DNA of 64,000 nt. Origin: Kordia sp. TARA_039_SRF (GTDB lineage Bacteria > Bacteroidota > Bacteroidia > Flavobacteriales > Flavobacteriaceae). A program made the position numbers and the translations under genes. The notes below the pieces were generated by a model, which did no database searches, had not been told where the DNA came from, and saw nothing but the letters and a program-made list of their open reading frames with translations. Positions 53,486 to 64,000 of this stretch are shown piece after piece. The stretch spans positions 62,001 to 126,000 of the forward strand of contig SMNH02000010.1 in the NCBI GenBank assembly GCA_006383075.2, in the 5' to 3' direction. Numbering within the stretch: position 1 is the first letter of the stretch; each line of letters begins with the position of its first letter.

Positions 53486-56400
53486 ATGACAAATTACACC
53501 AAAAATACGCTCGCCGTATTTATTTTGTTATTTAGCACCATACTCACGGCACAGGAACCGACAACTACGCCGTCAGACTCAACAAAGACGGGATATGCGA
53601 TTGGAGAAATTAAACTAAAAGATCCATCCAGCATTGTTTCCAAATATACTTATGACCCGAAAACAGATCGCTACATCTATACAGAAACTGTAGCAAATTT
53701 TGATATTAGATATCCACTGATCTTAACGCCAAAGCAATTTCGTGAGTTAGTCCTAAAAGAAAGCATGAAAGGCTACTTTAAAGAAAAACTCGATGCAATT
53801 GCGGGTAAAAAGGAAGGCTCGGAAGATGCATTGAAAAACTTATTGCCGATATTTGAAATCAACTCTAACTTTTTTGAAACTATTTTTGGCGGAAATACGA
53901 TTGAAGTAATTCCTCAAGGTTCGGTAGCAATTGACTTAGGTGTGCGTTTTCAAAAAAATGACAATCCAGCCTTGTCGCCGAGAAACCGAAGCAATTTAAG
54001 TTTTGATTTTGATCAACGAATTAGTTTAAGTTTATTGGGAAAAGTAGGTGAGCGCTTGCAAATCAACGCAAACTACGACACCGAATCTACGTTCGACTTC
54101 CAAAATCAAATCAAATTAGAATATACGCCAACGGAAGATGATATTCTGCAAAAAATTGAAGTTGGTAACGTAAGTATGCCGCTCAACAGCTCACTAATTA
54201 CAGGAGCACAAAGTCTATTTGGTGTAAAAACAGAACTGCAATTTGGAAAAACCCGCTTTACAGGAGTGTTCTCCGAACAACGCTCACAAACCCGAACCAT
54301 AACAGCGCAAGGTGGCGGAACCATTGAAGAATTTGCGCTATTCGCGCTCGACTATGATGAAGACCGACACTTCTTTTTATCACAATACTTTAGAGACAAT
54401 TACGATGCGGCATTGGCAAACTATCCATTCAGAGCTACACCTGTAGAAATTACGCGTGTGGAAGTTTGGGTAACCAACCGTTCTGCACAAACGCAAAACG
54501 TACGTAATATTGTAGGTTTGCAGGATTTAGGAGAAGCGGATCCTACCAAAACAAGAATCAATAACAGTGGAACTGCACCTGCAGGATTCTTCAACGCAGC
54601 AAACCCAGGAGCACTTCCTGCCAATGCGAACAACGATTACAATCCTGTAGCCATTGGGACAGGCGGTTCTGTGTTAACGGATCAAATTCGTGACATTGCT
54701 ACAGTACAACAAGGATTTGGTGTGCTTGCAAACAACGTACAACAAGGATTTGATTACGTGTTTTTAGAAAACGCTCGAAAACTGAACGAAAACGAATATA
54801 AAGTTGATACAAAACTAGGATACATATCGTTAAACCAGCGACTCAGTAATGACGAAGTATTAGCTGTAGCGTATCAGTACACTGCGAACGGACAAGTATA
54901 TCAAGTTGGCGAATTTGCCAATGGAGGAATTGACGCAACGCAGGTAACAAACACGGACACGAATGGTGTGGCAACAGACATTGAAAACCAAAATCTAGTT
55001 GTAAAACTCTTAAAAAGCGCCATTACGGAAGTTGATGATCCTATTTGGGATTTGATGATGAAAAACATCTACTCAACCAATGCGTATCAATTAAGTCCAG
55101 AAGATTTTCGTTTGAACATTTTATATACAGATCCTTCACCTGTAAACTACATTACTGCTGCACCTGGTGGTCCAGCATTGCCAGAAGATGTAGCAGATGA
55201 AATTTTGCTAAAAGTCTTCAATCTTGACCGATTGGACATTTACGACAATCCACAAGCAGGTGGCGATGGTTTCTTTGATTATTTACCTGGAATTACAGTC
55301 GATCAAGAATTTGGGCGAATTATCTTTACCACGGTTGAACCTTTTGGGGAATACCTATTTGAACAACTTCGAAACTCACCTACGGAAAACTATGATACGC
55401 CAGCGGGCTACAACGCCAATCAGGAGCTATACGTTTACCGTTCGATGTATGAAGAAACCAAAGCAGGCGCGCTAGATGATGCAGAACAAAACAAATTCCA
55501 ATTAAAAGGGCGTTACAAATCGCAAGGTGGTGACGGAATTCCACTTGGCGCGTTCAATGTGCCGAGAGGTTCTGTAGTAGTAACGGCTGGTGGACGTGTA
55601 TTACAAGAAGGAATTGACTATACCGTAAACTATCAAGCAGGACGTGTAACTATTTTAGACGAAGCTTTAAAAGCATCGAATACACCAATTGATGTTTCAG
55701 TAGAAAACAATGCGTTATTCGGTCAGCAAAATAAACGATTTACAGGAATCAACATTGAGCATCAATTCAATGAAAACTTCTTAATTGGAGCCACCTATTT
55801 GAATCTCAACGAGCGACCAATTACACAAAAAGCAAATTACGGGCAAGAACCTGTAAATAACTCTATTTTTGGATTTAACGGAAACTATTCTACAGAAGTG
55901 CCGTTTTTAACACGTTTGGTAAACAAACTGCCAAATGTGGATACCGATGTGTCTTCTAATGTTTCTGTACGTGGTGAATTTGCATACTTGCTTCCTGGAA
56001 GTCCAAAAAATGCCGATTTTCAAGGAGAAGCTACAGCGTATGTAGACGATTTTGAAGGTGCACAAGCACTCATTGATATCAAATCTCCGTTAGGTTGGTT
56101 TTTAGCAAGTACACCAGGAACGCCAGGAAACTCGCTTGGCGATAACTTAGGTGGACAATTTGGAAACGACGATTTACAATACGGTTACAACCGTGCGCGA
56201 TTGGCTTGGTATAGCATTGACCCAATATTCTATGGAAATCAAGCGCCAGGAGAAATCAATGATAACGATGTCTCTAGAAGTGAAACACGTAGAATCTTTG
56301 TAGAGGAAATATTTCCACAAACAGACATCGCACGTGGACAAACAACGGTTCAAAACACACTCGATTTAGCATATTATCCAAGCGAAAGAGGTCCGTATAA

Positions 56401-59400
56401 CAACAATCCTAATTTCCCAAACCAATCGCCAGATCAAAATTGGGCGGGAATTATGCGTCCAGTGACAACGACAAATTTTGAGCAGGCAAACGTTGAATAC
56501 ATACAGTTTTGGTTATTAGACCCTTATTATTCTAATGAAAACATCTCAAGTACAGGTGGAGAATTGGTTTTAAATATTGGTAACATTTCGGAAGATATCT
56601 TAAAAGACGGGCGAAAGCAATACGAAAACGGTTTGCCAGAAGCTGATGCGTTGAACCAACTGGTGACAGAAACAGCTTGGGGAAAAGTGCCGCAAACACA
56701 ATCGTTAGTCTATGCGTTTGATTCTGATGAAGCCAATCGACAAGTGCAAGATATTGGGTTAGATGGTTTAAACGATACAGAAGAAGCGTTAACGTATGAC
56801 AACTACGCAGGAGAAGCCGATCCAGCAGCAGATAACTATCAGTATTTCTTAAATGCTTCTGGAGATATTTTACAGCGTTACAAAAACTACAACGGAACAC
56901 AAGGAAACTCGCCAATAACGGTTACAGATACCAACAGAGGTTCTACAACGGTTCCTGATGTGGAAGATATCAACCGTGACCAAACGATGAACACGATTGA
57001 TAACTATTTCCAATTCAGAATTCCTATCAATCCAAACATTGGAACGGCAACAAGTTATATAACAGATGAGCGTTTAGTAACTTCAGAATTGCCAAATGGT
57101 GGTGCTATCAGCTCACGCTGGATTCAGTTTAAAATTCCAATTACAGATTTCTATAAACAAGACCCAGATGACCGTATTTCTTTAGACGATTTACGAGCGG
57201 TTCGTTTTATTCGTATGTATATGACAGGTTTTAATGAGCCAACGGTACTTCGTTTTGGAACTTTAGATTTAATTCGTGGCGACTGGAGACGTTACAATCA
57301 ATCACTACAAGCCAATGGTGACGATCCGCAAGATGGTGCAGATGCAAATACACAATTTGATGTAAATATTGTAAACATAGAAGAAAACGCAAACAAATTA
57401 CCAATTGGGTACGTAATTCCGCCAGGTGTAGTGCGTGAGCAATTAAACAATAACAATACGGTGATTCGTCAAAATGAGCAATCGCTCGGAATGGTGTTGT
57501 GCGATTTGGAAGCAGGTGATTCGCGTGGTGTTTTTAAAAATGTAGATGTCGATTTGCGTCAATATAAAAACTTAAAAATGTTTGTGCATGCGGAATCGCT
57601 CTTTGGGCAAACGCAACAATTAGGCGACCAGCAAGCCGTAGCTTTTTTACGATTTGGAAACGACTTTACGCAAAACTATTACCAAGTAGAAATTCCACTA
57701 AATGTAACCTTGCCAGATGAATCGCTGCCAGAAGATGTATGGCGAAACGAATTTGACATTCCATTAGCATTGCTTACACGAATAAAAGCCGCAAACTTCA
57801 ACAATGCGGATGGCGCATCAGAAGTGGCGTATTACAATGAAAACGCCGAAGAAATTGACAACCGATTTGCACCATACGGACCTGACGAGCGCATGCGTAT
57901 TGCCATTATTGGTAATCCGACTATTGGACGTGTTCGTTCCTTAATGGTTGGTATCAAAAACGCTACTGCCACAGGATTGGATGCAACTGATACACCAATT
58001 GGTGGAATTCCGATTTGTGGAGAATTTTGGTTTAACGAATTGCGTTTGGCAGAATTGGAAAATCGCGGTGGTTGGGCAGCTGTTGGTTCGTTAGATGCGA
58101 ACTTGGCAGACTTTGCTACTGTTTCTGCAACGGGAAGAATCAGTACGGTTGGATTTGGAAATATAGAACAAGCGCCAAACGATCGTAGTAGAGAAGACAT
58201 CAAACAGTACGATGTGGTGACCAATGTGAGTTTGGGACAACTATTACCAAAAAAATGGGGCATCAAAATTCCGTTCAATTACAGTATTGGAGAAGAAGTT
58301 ATTACGCCAGAATTTGATCCGTTTTATCAAGATATTCGATTGGAAGACCGATTGGATTTGGCAGAAACACAAGCGGAAAAAGATCGTATTCGTGAAGAAG
58401 CGATTACATATACCAAAAGAAAAAGTATCAACTTTATCGGAGTTCGAAAAGAACGTGGAGCGGAGCAAAAAGCGCGTTTTTATGATGTAGAAAACTTAAC
58501 GCTTTCGTATTCATATAATGAAACAGAGCATCACGATTACGAAATCAAATCGCTTCGCGATCAAAATGTACGTGCAGGATTGGATTATAACTTCAACTTC
58601 CAACCAAAACCGATTGAACCATTCAAGAAAAATGATTCGTTATTCACAGGAAGATACTGGAAATGGTTGAAAGACTTCAATTTCAATCCGCTACCGACAA
58701 GCATTTCATTAAACTCAAATATTACCAGAAGCTTCAACGATCAAATTTATAGAGATCCGCTTTTGCCTGACGCAAGTGTTGACAATTTGCCGCGTTTGCA
58801 GCAACGTAATTTCTTGTTTGACTGGTCTTACGCTATCAATTACAATTTGACAAATTCATTGCGTTTCAACTTTACAGCAGCCAATAACAATATTGTCAAT
58901 AATTACTTTGATGAAGATGGAGATATCGATCAAGGTTTAGGCATTTGGGATGGTTTTTGGGATATTGGAGAACCAAACACGCATACACAATCGTTGCAAT
59001 TAACCTACGATTTGCCGCTGAATAAAATTCCAACATTGAGCTTTTTAACGGCTGCGTACAGTTATACGGGAGACTTCAACTGGCAACGTGGCTCGGATGT
59101 ATTACAGCAAGTAGCTGGCGAGCGTTTAAACACGATTCAAAACGCAAATACACACAACTTAAATGCTACGTTGGACATGACAAAGTTCTATAAGTATTTA
59201 GGTTTTGTGCGAAAGGATAAACGAAATCGTAAAACCAATTTACGTACTAGAAATCCGCGTAGTCCTGGTGTACCTGGCGGAAATGAAGCTCAGAATAACA
59301 ACAACAATACCAACAAATCTAGTGTTGGAACAAAGATTTTCAACACGTTGGTAGATGTCGTTGGTAGCGTGAAGCGAGTGAATATCAGTTATTCTGAAAA

Positions 59401-60697
59401 CAACGGAAAAGTGTTGCCAGGATATACACCATCTATCGGATTTATAGGAACTTTAAAACCTTCTGTCGGATTTGTCTTTGGTAGTCAGGCAGACGTTCGA
59501 TACGAAGCGGCACGACAAGGATATTTAACCGAATTTACAGGATTTAACCAGCAATTCACGCAAGTTCATAATAAAAACTTAGACATTACAGCATTGGTAG
59601 AACCGATGCGCGATTTGAAAATTGACGTTGTTGCGAATCGTAATTATTCAGAAAACTTCTCTGAACAGTTCAATGTGCAAAACGGCGAATACATTTCCTT
59701 ATCGCCAAATGGCGCAGGAAATACTTTTGGAAACTTCGGAATCTCAACGGTATTGATAAAAACGGCATTCAAGAAGAGTGACGAAAATGAATCGGCAACA
59801 TTTACGGATTTTGAAAACAACCGACAAATCATTGCGCGTCGTTTAGCAATTGCAAATGGACAGCCGTTGACAGATACAGATGCAGACGGTTTCCCTGATG
59901 GATTCGGGAAAACCAATCAGGCTGTATTATTGCCAGCATTCTTGGCGGCCTACACAGGACAAGATGCAAATGATGTTAAACTTGGTGCTTTTAGAGATGT
60001 ACCAATTCCAAACTGGACGATAAAATACACAGGTTTAATGCGATTAAAGTGGTTCAAGAAGCGTTTCAAGCGTTTTTCATTGACACATGGTTATCGTTCA
60101 AGCTATACCATCAATTCGTTTAGAAACAACTTGGATTACGACGCGTCTAACCCATTTGGTACTTCTAACTTGGACCAAGGAGGAAACTTCCACAATCAGA
60201 ATATTTTCTCTAACATCAACTTGGTAGAGCAGTTTAATCCGTTACTTCGAATTGATATGGAGATGAAAAATTCTATTAAAATTTTGGCGGAAGTAAAACG
60301 TGATAGAGCTTTATCGTTAAGTTTTGATAACAACTTACTTACAGAGGTTTCTGGAAACGAATACATTGTAGGACTTGGATATCGTTTTAAAGATGTGCGT
60401 ATTGATACGAGAATCGCAGGAAAGAAAACAACGCTTAAAGGAGATTTAAACCTAAAAGCCGATTTATCATTGCGAGATAATATCACCATCATTCGTAGTT
60501 TGGATTTATTCAACAATCAGGTAACTGCAGGACAAACGCTTTGGTCGTTAAAATTCACCGCAGATTATGCATTGAGTAGAAACCTAACAGCGCTTTTCTA
60601 CTACGATCATACCTTCTCTGAATTTGCAGTTTCTACGGCGTTTCCACAGACGACAATTCGCTCAGGAATTACACTTCGATACAATTTTGGAAATTAA
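53486..60697 (+). CDS. sprA: SprA, type IX secretion translocon protein
   Basis: About 2403 residues from the ATG at 53486; a TTG at 53465 would add seven more. The signal peptide is [16 protein letters not shown]. SprA is the giant outer-membrane barrel of the Bacteroidota type IX secretion system and is needed for gliding motility. The chain has the expected size, starts with the conserved [20 protein letters not shown] region, contains repeated SprA-N-like blocks (ILTG-type strands around 140-260 and 730-850), and ends in a barrel strand ([15 protein letters not shown]). No break or frameshift is seen. It lies between ruvA and gcvH. Confidence 0.95.
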   Translation: MTNYTKNTLAVFILLFSTILTAQEPTTTPSDSTKTGYAIGEIKLKDPSSIVSKYTYDPKTDRYIYTETVANFDIRYPLILTPKQFRELVLKESMKGYFKEKLDAIAGKKEGSEDALKNLLPIFEINSNFFETIFGGNTIEVIPQGSVAIDLGVRFQKNDNPALSPRNRSNLSFDFDQRISLSLLGKVGERLQINANYDTESTFDFQNQIKLEYTPTEDDILQKIEVGNVSMPLNSSLITGAQSLFGVKTELQFGKTRFTGVFSEQRSQTRTITAQGGGTIEEFALFALDYDEDRHFFLSQYFRDNYDAALANYPFRATPVEITRVEVWVTNRSAQTQNVRNIVGLQDLGEADPTKTRINNSGTAPAGFFNAANPGALPANANNDYNPVAIGTGGSVLTDQIRDIATVQQGFGVLANNVQQGFDYVFLENARKLNENEYKVDTKLGYISLNQRLSNDEVLAVAYQYTANGQVYQVGEFANGGIDATQVTNTDTNGVATDIENQNLVVKLLKSAITEVDDPIWDLMMKNIYSTNAYQLSPEDFRLNILYTDPSPVNYITAAPGGPALPEDVADEILLKVFNLDRLDIYDNPQAGGDGFFDYLPGITVDQEFGRIIFTTVEPFGEYLFEQLRNSPTENYDTPAGYNANQELYVYRSMYEETKAGALDDAEQNKFQLKGRYKSQGGDGIPLGAFNVPRGSVVVTAGGRVLQEGIDYTVNYQAGRVTILDEALKASNTPIDVSVENNALFGQQNKRFTGINIEHQFNENFLIGATYLNLNERPITQKANYGQEPVNNSIFGFNGNYSTEVPFLTRLVNKLPNVDTDVSSNVSVRGEFAYLLPGSPKNADFQGEATAYVDDFEGAQALIDIKSPLGWFLASTPGTPGNSLGDNLGGQFGNDDLQYGYNRARLAWYSIDPIFYGNQAPGEINDNDVSRSETRRIFVEEIFPQTDIARGQTTVQNTLDLAYYPSERGPYNNNPNFPNQSPDQNWAGIMRPVTTTNFEQANVEYIQFWLLDPYYSNENISSTGGELVLNIGNISEDILKDGRKQYENGLPEADALNQLVTETAWGKVPQTQSLVYAFDSDEANRQVQDIGLDGLNDTEEALTYDNYAGEADPAADNYQYFLNASGDILQRYKNYNGTQGNSPITVTDTNRGSTTVPDVEDINRDQTMNTIDNYFQFRIPINPNIGTATSYITDERLVTSELPNGGAISSRWIQFKIPITDFYKQDPDDRISLDDLRAVRFIRMYMTGFNEPTVLRFGTLDLIRGDWRRYNQSLQANGDDPQDGADANTQFDVNIVNIEENANKLPIGYVIPPGVVREQLNNNNTVIRQNEQSLGMVLCDLEAGDSRGVFKNVDVDLRQYKNLKMFVHAESLFGQTQQLGDQQAVAFLRFGNDFTQNYYQVEIPLNVTLPDESLPEDVWRNEFDIPLALLTRIKAANFNNADGASEVAYYNENAEEIDNRFAPYGPDERMRIAIIGNPTIGRVRSLMVGIKNATATGLDATDTPIGGIPICGEFWFNELRLAELENRGGWAAVGSLDANLADFATVSATGRISTVGFGNIEQAPNDRSREDIKQYDVVTNVSLGQLLPKKWGIKIPFNYSIGEEVITPEFDPFYQDIRLEDRLDLAETQAEKDRIREEAITYTKRKSINFIGVRKERGAEQKARFYDVENLTLSYSYNETEHHDYEIKSLRDQNVRAGLDYNFNFQPKPIEPFKKNDSLFTGRYWKWLKDFNFNPLPTSISLNSNITRSFNDQIYRDPLLPDASVDNLPRLQQRNFLFDWSYAINYNLTNSLRFNFTAANNNIVNNYFDEDGDIDQGLGIWDGFWDIGEPNTHTQSLQLTYDLPLNKIPTLSFLTAAYSYTGDFNWQRGSDVLQQVAGERLNTIQNANTHNLNATLDMTKFYKYLGFVRKDKRNRKTNLRTRNPRSPGVPGGNEAQNNNNNTNKSSVGTKIFNTLVDVVGSVKRVNISYSENNGKVLPGYTPSIGFIGTLKPSVGFVFGSQADVRYEAARQGYLTEFTGFNQQFTQVHNKNLDITALVEPMRDLKIDVVANRNYSENFSEQFNVQNGEYISLSPNGAGNTFGNFGISTVLIKTAFKKSDENESATFTDFENNRQIIARRLAIANGQPLTDTDADGFPDGFGKTNQAVLLPAFLAAYTGQDANDVKLGAFRDVPIPNWTIKYTGLMRLKWFKKRFKRFSLTHGYRSSYTINSFRNNLDYDASNPFGTSNLDQGGNFHNQNIFSNINLVEQFNPLLRIDMEMKNSIKILAEVKRDRALSLSFDNNLLTEVSGNEYIVGLGYRFKDVRIDTRIAGKKTTLKGDLNLKADLSLRDNITIIRSLDLFNNQVTAGQTLWSLKFTADYALSRNLTALFYYDHTFSEFAVSTAFPQTTIRSGITLRYNFGN

Positions 60698-60732
60698 CAA
60701 TACTAGGTGTTGAAAACTTAATTAGAAAAAAG

Positions 60733-60740
60733 TATTTTTG
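60733..60740 (+). promoter_or_regulatory. -33/-7 promoter for gcvH
   Basis: TATTTTTG is an exact -7 match, with TTG at 60710-60712, a spacing of 20 bases that fits the Bacteroidota -33 element. It separates gcvH from sprA. Confidence 0.6.
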
Positions 60741-60771
60741 CTCACATAAAACACTAAATAACTCAAAAAAA

Positions 60772-61152
60772 ATGAACATACCAGCAGACTTAAAATATAC
60801 AAAAGACCACGAGTGGGTAAAGATTGATGGTGATACGGCAATCGTTGGAATTACAGATTTTGCGCAAGGCGAATTGGGTGATATTGTATATGTTGATGTA
60901 GAGACGTTGGATGAAGAAGTTGATAAAGACGAAGTTTTTGGAACGGTAGAAGCAGTAAAAACGGTGTCAGACTTATTCATGCCATTATCTGGAGAAGTAA
61001 CAGAGTTCAATGAAACCTTGGAAGATGATCCAGAGTTGGTAAATAAAGATCCGTACGGAGAAGGCTGGATGATTAAAATTGCCATCAAAGATGCTTCAGA
61101 AATTGACGATTTATTAGATTTCGAAGCGTATAAAGAGCTTGTAGGTGCATAA
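60772..61152 (+). CDS. gcvH: glycine cleavage system H protein
   Basis: A 126-residue lipoyl carrier of the glycine cleavage system. The lipoylation site is the Lys in [13 protein letters not shown] (Lys63), surrounded by the family pattern ([30 protein letters not shown]). It shuttles the aminomethyl group between the P, T and L proteins. Those genes are not here. Its stop overlaps the start of the VanZ-like gene. Confidence 0.96.
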   Translation: MNIPADLKYTKDHEWVKIDGDTAIVGITDFAQGELGDIVYVDVETLDEEVDKDEVFGTVEAVKTVSDLFMPLSGEVTEFNETLEDDPELVNKDPYGEGWMIKIAIKDASEIDDLLDFEAYKELVGA

Positions 61153-61537
61153 ATATATATTTTCCGGAGCAGCTATTGCTTGGACAGTTGTCATTAGCAT
61201 TCTTAGTCTAGTACAATTAAAAGGACCAAAGATGTTGCACTTTTCGTATGCTGATAAGCTGATACATGGAATTATATATTTTTTAGTAACTGTTGTTTGG
61301 TTTTTTGCTTTTTCAAAAGGAATTACAAATGATAATCTGCGAAAAAAAGCCATCAAAGCAAGCGCAATTTTGGCTTTTGTGTATGGAATTATCATAGAAA
61401 TATTACAGGAAACGCTGGTAACCAACCGACAAGGCGATTGGCAAGATGCTTTGGCAAATACAATTGGTATAATCCTTGCGGTATTTACCATAAAATGGTT
61501 CATTGCAAACAAAACAACGTTAAAAACGCAGAATTAA
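61145..61537 (+). CDS. VanZ-family membrane protein
   Basis: 130 residues from a GTG at 61145 that overlaps the gcvH stop by eight bases, so translation is probably coupled. Four hydrophobic segments (~5-22, 38-54, 68-86, 106-124) fit the VanZ-like fold. The conserved signatures are [12 protein letters not shown] and the acidic [24 protein letters not shown]. In VanZ the family gives low-level teicoplanin resistance, but most members have no known role. The order gcvH-vanZ-like is common in Flavobacteriia. Confidence 0.88.
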   Translation: MHKYIFSGAAIAWTVVISILSLVQLKGPKMLHFSYADKLIHGIIYFLVTVVWFFAFSKGITNDNLRKKAIKASAILAFVYGIIIEILQETLVTNRQGDWQDALANTIGIILAVFTIKWFIANKTTLKTQN

Positions 61538-61591
61538 TTGTTTTTTCTGCTAATAAATAATTAAATTAGCAACCATTAAAACTAAATTATT

Positions 61592-62308
61592 ATGGAAGCA
61601 AAAAAGAATCCAGATGTTGACTTAAGAAAAAATAGTCTCTTTTATCTATCCTTAGGTTTGGCATTAGTTACATTTCTTATTTGGCAAGGAATGGAGTGGA
61701 CAGCTTACGACAAAATTGAAAAGAAGGAAACAGCTGAAGTGATTGAAGACACGGAAGAAGAAATGGTGATTACAGAGCAGTTGCAACAACCGCCACCACC
61801 GCCACCGCCACCAGCTCCTGAAATTATTGAAGTTGTAGAAGATGAGGAAGAAGTAGAAGAAACAATCATCGAATCAACAGAAACTACAGAAGACGAAGTT
61901 ATCGAAGAAGTAGAAGAAGTTGAGGTAGTTGAAGAAGAAGAAATTATTGAAGACGTACCGTTTGCAGTAATTGAAGATGCACCAATTTTTCCAGGTTGTG
62001 AAAAATTTAAAAGTAAGGCTGAGCGTAAAAAATGTATGTCTGATAAAGTTCAGAAGCACGTTAATAGAAAATTTAATACAGAGTTAGCTTCTGACTTAGA
62101 TTTAGAAGGTGTACAAAAAATCTATGTGGTCTTTAAAATTGACAGAACAGGAAAAATTACAGATGTACGTTCAAGAGCGCCGCATCCAAGATTGGCTAAA
62201 GAAGCTGAAAAAGTAATTAAGAGTCTTCCAAAAATGAAGCCTGGTAAGCAAAGAGGAAAACCAGTAGGTGTAAATTATACGCTTCCAATCGTTTTCAAAG
62301 TACAATAA
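61592..62308 (+). CDS. TonB-family energy transducer 1
   Basis: A 238-residue protein. A short cytoplasmic N-terminus is followed by one membrane anchor (SLFYLSLGLALVTFLIWQG). A periplasmic linker has a run of eight prolines and then many Glu/Val/Ile residues (~45-120). The C-terminal TonB-like domain starts FAVIEDAPIFPGCEK and includes VYVVFKIDRTGKITDVRSR-type strands and a final YTLPIVFKVQ. It would carry proton-motive energy to outer-membrane receptors. Its C-terminal half closely resembles the next gene, so the pair is a tandem duplication with diverged linkers. Confidence 0.9.
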   Translation: MEAKKNPDVDLRKNSLFYLSLGLALVTFLIWQGMEWTAYDKIEKKETAEVIEDTEEEMVITEQLQQPPPPPPPPAPEIIEVVEDEEEVEETIIESTETTEDEVIEEVEEVEVVEEEEIIEDVPFAVIEDAPIFPGCEKFKSKAERKKCMSDKVQKHVNRKFNTELASDLDLEGVQKIYVVFKIDRTGKITDVRSRAPHPRLAKEAEKVIKSLPKMKPGKQRGKPVGVNYTLPIVFKVQ

Positions 62309-62333
62309 GTAAGAAAACAGATAAAAATATCAT

Positions 62334-62362
62334 AAAGCCCGAGCATTTTGCTCGGGCTTTTT
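62334..62362 (+). terminator. terminator between the two tonB genes
   Basis: AAAGCCCGAGC and GCTCGGGCTTT pair around a five-base loop, followed by TT. It separates the transcripts of the tandem TonB genes. Confidence 0.88.
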
Positions 62363-62416
62363 CTTTTTGGTATGCTTCTTGATGTTAACACAACATTAAC
62401 ATTAAAACCGATTAAT

Positions 62417-63220
62417 ATGAAAAAAACAAATCACAACAACGATTTGAATGCAAACGGTGTACATGAAAGTCACCTTGCTAAAAAGAACGATTTAAAAATC
62501 GAGAGAAGTCCATTACTACGTTTCTCAGTAAGCCTCATGCTGAGTTTATTCATTGTGTATACACTCTTTCAAATTGAAACCGTAGAAGCAGCACCAGAAA
62601 TGGTGAAAATTGAAGATGAAGTCTTAGACGACAACATGGAATACGTTCCAGTATTTCAAGAAGAAATCATCAAAGTAGAAGAACCAAAACCTGAACCAGA
62701 GGTGGAGTCAAAAATTATTTATGATGAAGTGAAAGAAGTAGACGATAAGACAAAAGAGCTTAAAGAAACTGTTTTAAAAACAGCGAAAGATCCTGTTGAA
62801 ACTGACAAAGATTTTGATCCAAACGCGGTAGAATATGTAGATACCAAAGAAGAAATTGAGGAAGTTCCTTTTGCATTTATTGAAGATGCACCAATTTATC
62901 CAGGCTGTGAAAAATATAAAAGCAAACTGGAGCGTAAAAAGTGTATGTCTGAAAAAGTTCAAAAACTTATCAATAGAAAGTTCAATACGGGTATTGCTGG
63001 AGATTTAAACTTAGACGAAGGTGTACAAAGAATTAACGTGTTGTTTGTAATTGATGAGCATGGAAATGTAACAGGAATTCAATCAAGAGCAGCACATCCA
63101 AAGCTTGAAAAAGAGGCGGAGCGTGTAGTAAAATTGCTTCCTAAAATGAAACCTGGAAAGCAAAGAAATCAAACTGTAAAAGTGAAGTACACGTTGCCAA
63201 TTCTATTTAAGGTGAATTAA
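62417..63220 (+). CDS. TonB-family energy transducer 2
   Basis: 267 residues from the ATG at 62417 (MKKTNHNNDLNANGVHESHL). A longer frame to 62348 runs through the terminator and is rejected. The cytoplasmic N-terminus of ~40 residues is longer than in its paralogue. One membrane segment follows (LLRFSVSLMLSLFIVYTLF), then a Glu/Lys-rich linker without a proline run (only PKPEPE). The C-terminal domain FAFIEDAPIYPGCEKYKSK matches gene 61592 over its whole length. It is flanked by its own promoter region and terminator, hence regulated separately from its twin. Confidence 0.9.
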   Translation: MKKTNHNNDLNANGVHESHLAKKNDLKIERSPLLRFSVSLMLSLFIVYTLFQIETVEAAPEMVKIEDEVLDDNMEYVPVFQEEIIKVEEPKPEPEVESKIIYDEVKEVDDKTKELKETVLKTAKDPVETDKDFDPNAVEYVDTKEEIEEVPFAFIEDAPIYPGCEKYKSKLERKKCMSEKVQKLINRKFNTGIAGDLNLDEGVQRINVLFVIDEHGNVTGIQSRAAHPKLEKEAERVVKLLPKMKPGKQRNQTVKVKYTLPILFKVN

Positions 63221-63240
63221 GCAACTCTTTAAAAAAAGGA

Positions 63241-63266
63241 AAACCGAGTTATTCACTCGGTTTTTT
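63241..63266 (+). terminator. terminator after the second tonB gene
   Basis: AAACCGAG and CTCGGTTT pair around a seven-base loop, followed by a T run. Confidence 0.85.
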
Positions 63267-63316
63267 AGGTATACTTTCTGTGACATATCATTACATTAAC
63301 ATTAAAACCGATTATT

Positions 63317-63415
63317 ATGAAAAATGTCAACTTAAAGCCTTTTGTAAATGTTACCAAGACTTACAAAGGTCATTTAATCAGAAAGTATACCACAAAAGTA
63401 CGAAAAAGTAATTGA
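63317..63415 (+). CDS. 32-residue basic micro-ORF with a duplicated 5' leader
   Basis: The ORF starts MKNVNLKPFVNVTKTYKGHL and ends RKYTTKVRKSN, with about one third basic residues. The 20 bases ACATTAACATTAAAACCGAT, followed by TA, one variable base and TATGAAAA, stand directly before both this ORF and the tonB gene at 62417, including the start codon. Both copies follow a terminator. The shared leader argues that the ORF is transcribed and possibly translated. No known family is recognised, and the ORF is not homologous to the TonB N-terminus. Confidence 0.45.
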   Translation: MKNVNLKPFVNVTKTYKGHLIRKYTTKVRKSN

Positions 63416-63486
63416 TAGCACTTTTATTATGTGTAATTAATGGCTTTTATAGTTTAATTTGTCGCTTTTTTGGGATAAAAAGCGTT

Positions 63487-63494
63487 TACTTTTG
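63487..63494 (+). promoter_or_regulatory. -7 promoter box in the last intergenic region
   Basis: TACTTTTG is an exact TAnnTTTG match. It could drive the tiny ORF at 63512 and the partial gene at 63640 as one transcript. Confidence 0.5.
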
Positions 63495-63511
63495 CTTAAA
63501 ATAGTGAAAAA

Positions 63512-63589
63512 ATGACGAAAATTAATTCGACAACTGTTAAAAGTAAGGTCACTTTTAGGCAATCTCCCATCATAAACAACGCAGGATGA
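63512..63589 (+). CDS. possible 25-residue ORF
   Basis: ATG at 63512, TGA at 63587; the peptide is MTKINSTTVKSKVTFRQSPI plus five residues. The only support is its position 18 bases after a good promoter box. It may be no more than leader sequence of the gene at 63640. Confidence 0.2.
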   Translation: MTKINSTTVKSKVTFRQSPIINNAG

Positions 63590-63639
63590 ATTGATTTTTG
63601 CGAAAATATAGTATCTTTCGGCTTCATAAATCCTCAAAC

Positions 63640-64000
63640 ATGAAGCGAGCCCATACGTCTTTATATCTACTTATATCTTTACTATTTCAAACAGCTTTAG
63701 GACAAAACGCTACATCCAATTTTGAAAAATATCCTGTATTTGCTGAATGTGAAAATGTAGACATTGCAGCGCTTGAAGATTGCTTCAATACAACATTACG
63801 AACGTTTGTAAATAATAACTTTAAAGAACCAGCAATTATCGCTAAAGAAAACTATCAAGGTGAATTGGTAGTGTTGTTTGAAGTCACGAAAGAAGGAAAA
63901 TTCAAAGTACTGTATGTAGATGCGGTGTATGAGGAATTGAAAACCGAAATAAAACGCGTATTTGGCAAGTTGCCAACAGTACAGCCGTCAACTTATAGCG
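63640..64000 (+). CDS. secreted TonB-like protein (3' end cut by window edge)
   Basis: At least 120 residues are visible from the ATG at 63640. The signal peptide is SLYLLISLLFQTALGQ. The mature part opens FEKYPVFAECENVDIAALED, then CFNTTLRTFVNNNF. It parallels the TonB C-terminal block of the two preceding genes (D-A-P-I-x-P-G-C-E...K-C-M...V-Q-K-x-x-N-R-K-F), followed by the strand ELVVLFEVTKEGKFKVLYVD. It has a cleavable signal rather than a membrane anchor, so it is not an ordinary TonB. The remainder is outside the window; similar proteins in Flavobacteriia are longer and uncharacterised. Confidence 0.65.
   Translation, partial: MKRAHTSLYLLISLLFQTALGQNATSNFEKYPVFAECENVDIAALEDCFNTTLRTFVNNNFKEPAIIAKENYQGELVVLFEVTKEGKFKVLYVDAVYEELKTEIKRVFGKLPTVQPSTYS

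Noticed and set aside
62348-62416. Longer N-terminus for the second TonB protein
   Set aside because: The extension is encoded by the upstream terminator and leader. The ATG at 62417 gives the normal TonB topology.
63437-63637. 66-residue minus-strand ORF near the right end
   Set aside because: It covers a good plus-strand promoter box and has no recognisable leader or domain, so it is probably chance.

Overview
The window is AT-rich DNA from a marine-type member of the Flavobacteriaceae (Bacteroidota). The support is: genes typical of the phylum (SprA of the type IX secretion system, the Alternative Complex III operon actABCDEF-coxBA, a DUF5916 protein, a GT117/DUF2723 protein), promoters of the TAnnTTTG (-7) type, near absence of Shine-Dalgarno sites, and small leader-bearing peptide genes of the kind common in Kordia and relatives. 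Kordia is my best guess at genus; this is inference, not proof.

Layout. 1-6.1 kb: the 5' part of a nucleotidyltransferase-like gene (minus), a secreted CBM9/DUF5916 protein, a 50-residue double-glycine peptide, and a KAP-family P-loop NTPase framed by related inverted-repeat elements. 6.1-12 kb: polA (minus), two tandem lanthipeptide-like precursor genes, and a large secreted repeat protein (minus). 12.2-17.4 kb: a complete cyanophycin module (isoaspartyl peptidase, a second double-glycine peptide, cyanophycinase divergent from cyanophycin synthetase). 17.6-23.3 kb: metallophosphoesterase, a thioredoxin-fold protein without its active-site cysteines, polysaccharide deacetylase, and a GT117 membrane protein. 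23.5-29 kb: a third lanthipeptide-like precursor, tRNA-Gln(UUG) with a tandemly duplicated 3' end, and an ABC/HlyD/TolC export operon behind a palindromic promoter. 29.1-35.1 kb: a universal stress protein, rimP-nusA-infB, and a SPOR protein. 35.3-46.7 kb: Alternative Complex III and cytochrome oxidase. 46.8-61.5 kb: ruvB, cytochrome P450, queG, malic enzyme, ruvA, sprA, gcvH, vanZ-like. 61.6-64 kb: two tandem TonB proteins, tiny ORFs, and the start of a third secreted TonB-like protein.

How the genes work together. The respiratory operon encodes a route from quinol through ActA-F to cytochrome oxidase subunits CoxB and CoxA; no subunit III lies here. CphA would store Asp and Arg as cyanophycin, cyanophycinase would cut it to beta-Asp-Arg dipeptides, and the isoaspartyl peptidase would release free amino acids. 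The five small peptide genes look like substrates of modification or export machinery. The ABC-HlyD-TolC operon is the only exporter in view, but its ATPase motifs are degenerate, so pairing it with the peptides is a hypothesis. Most of the window is core genome. The accessory signals concentrate in 3.4-6.1, 9.1-13.6 and 23.5-24.6 kb.
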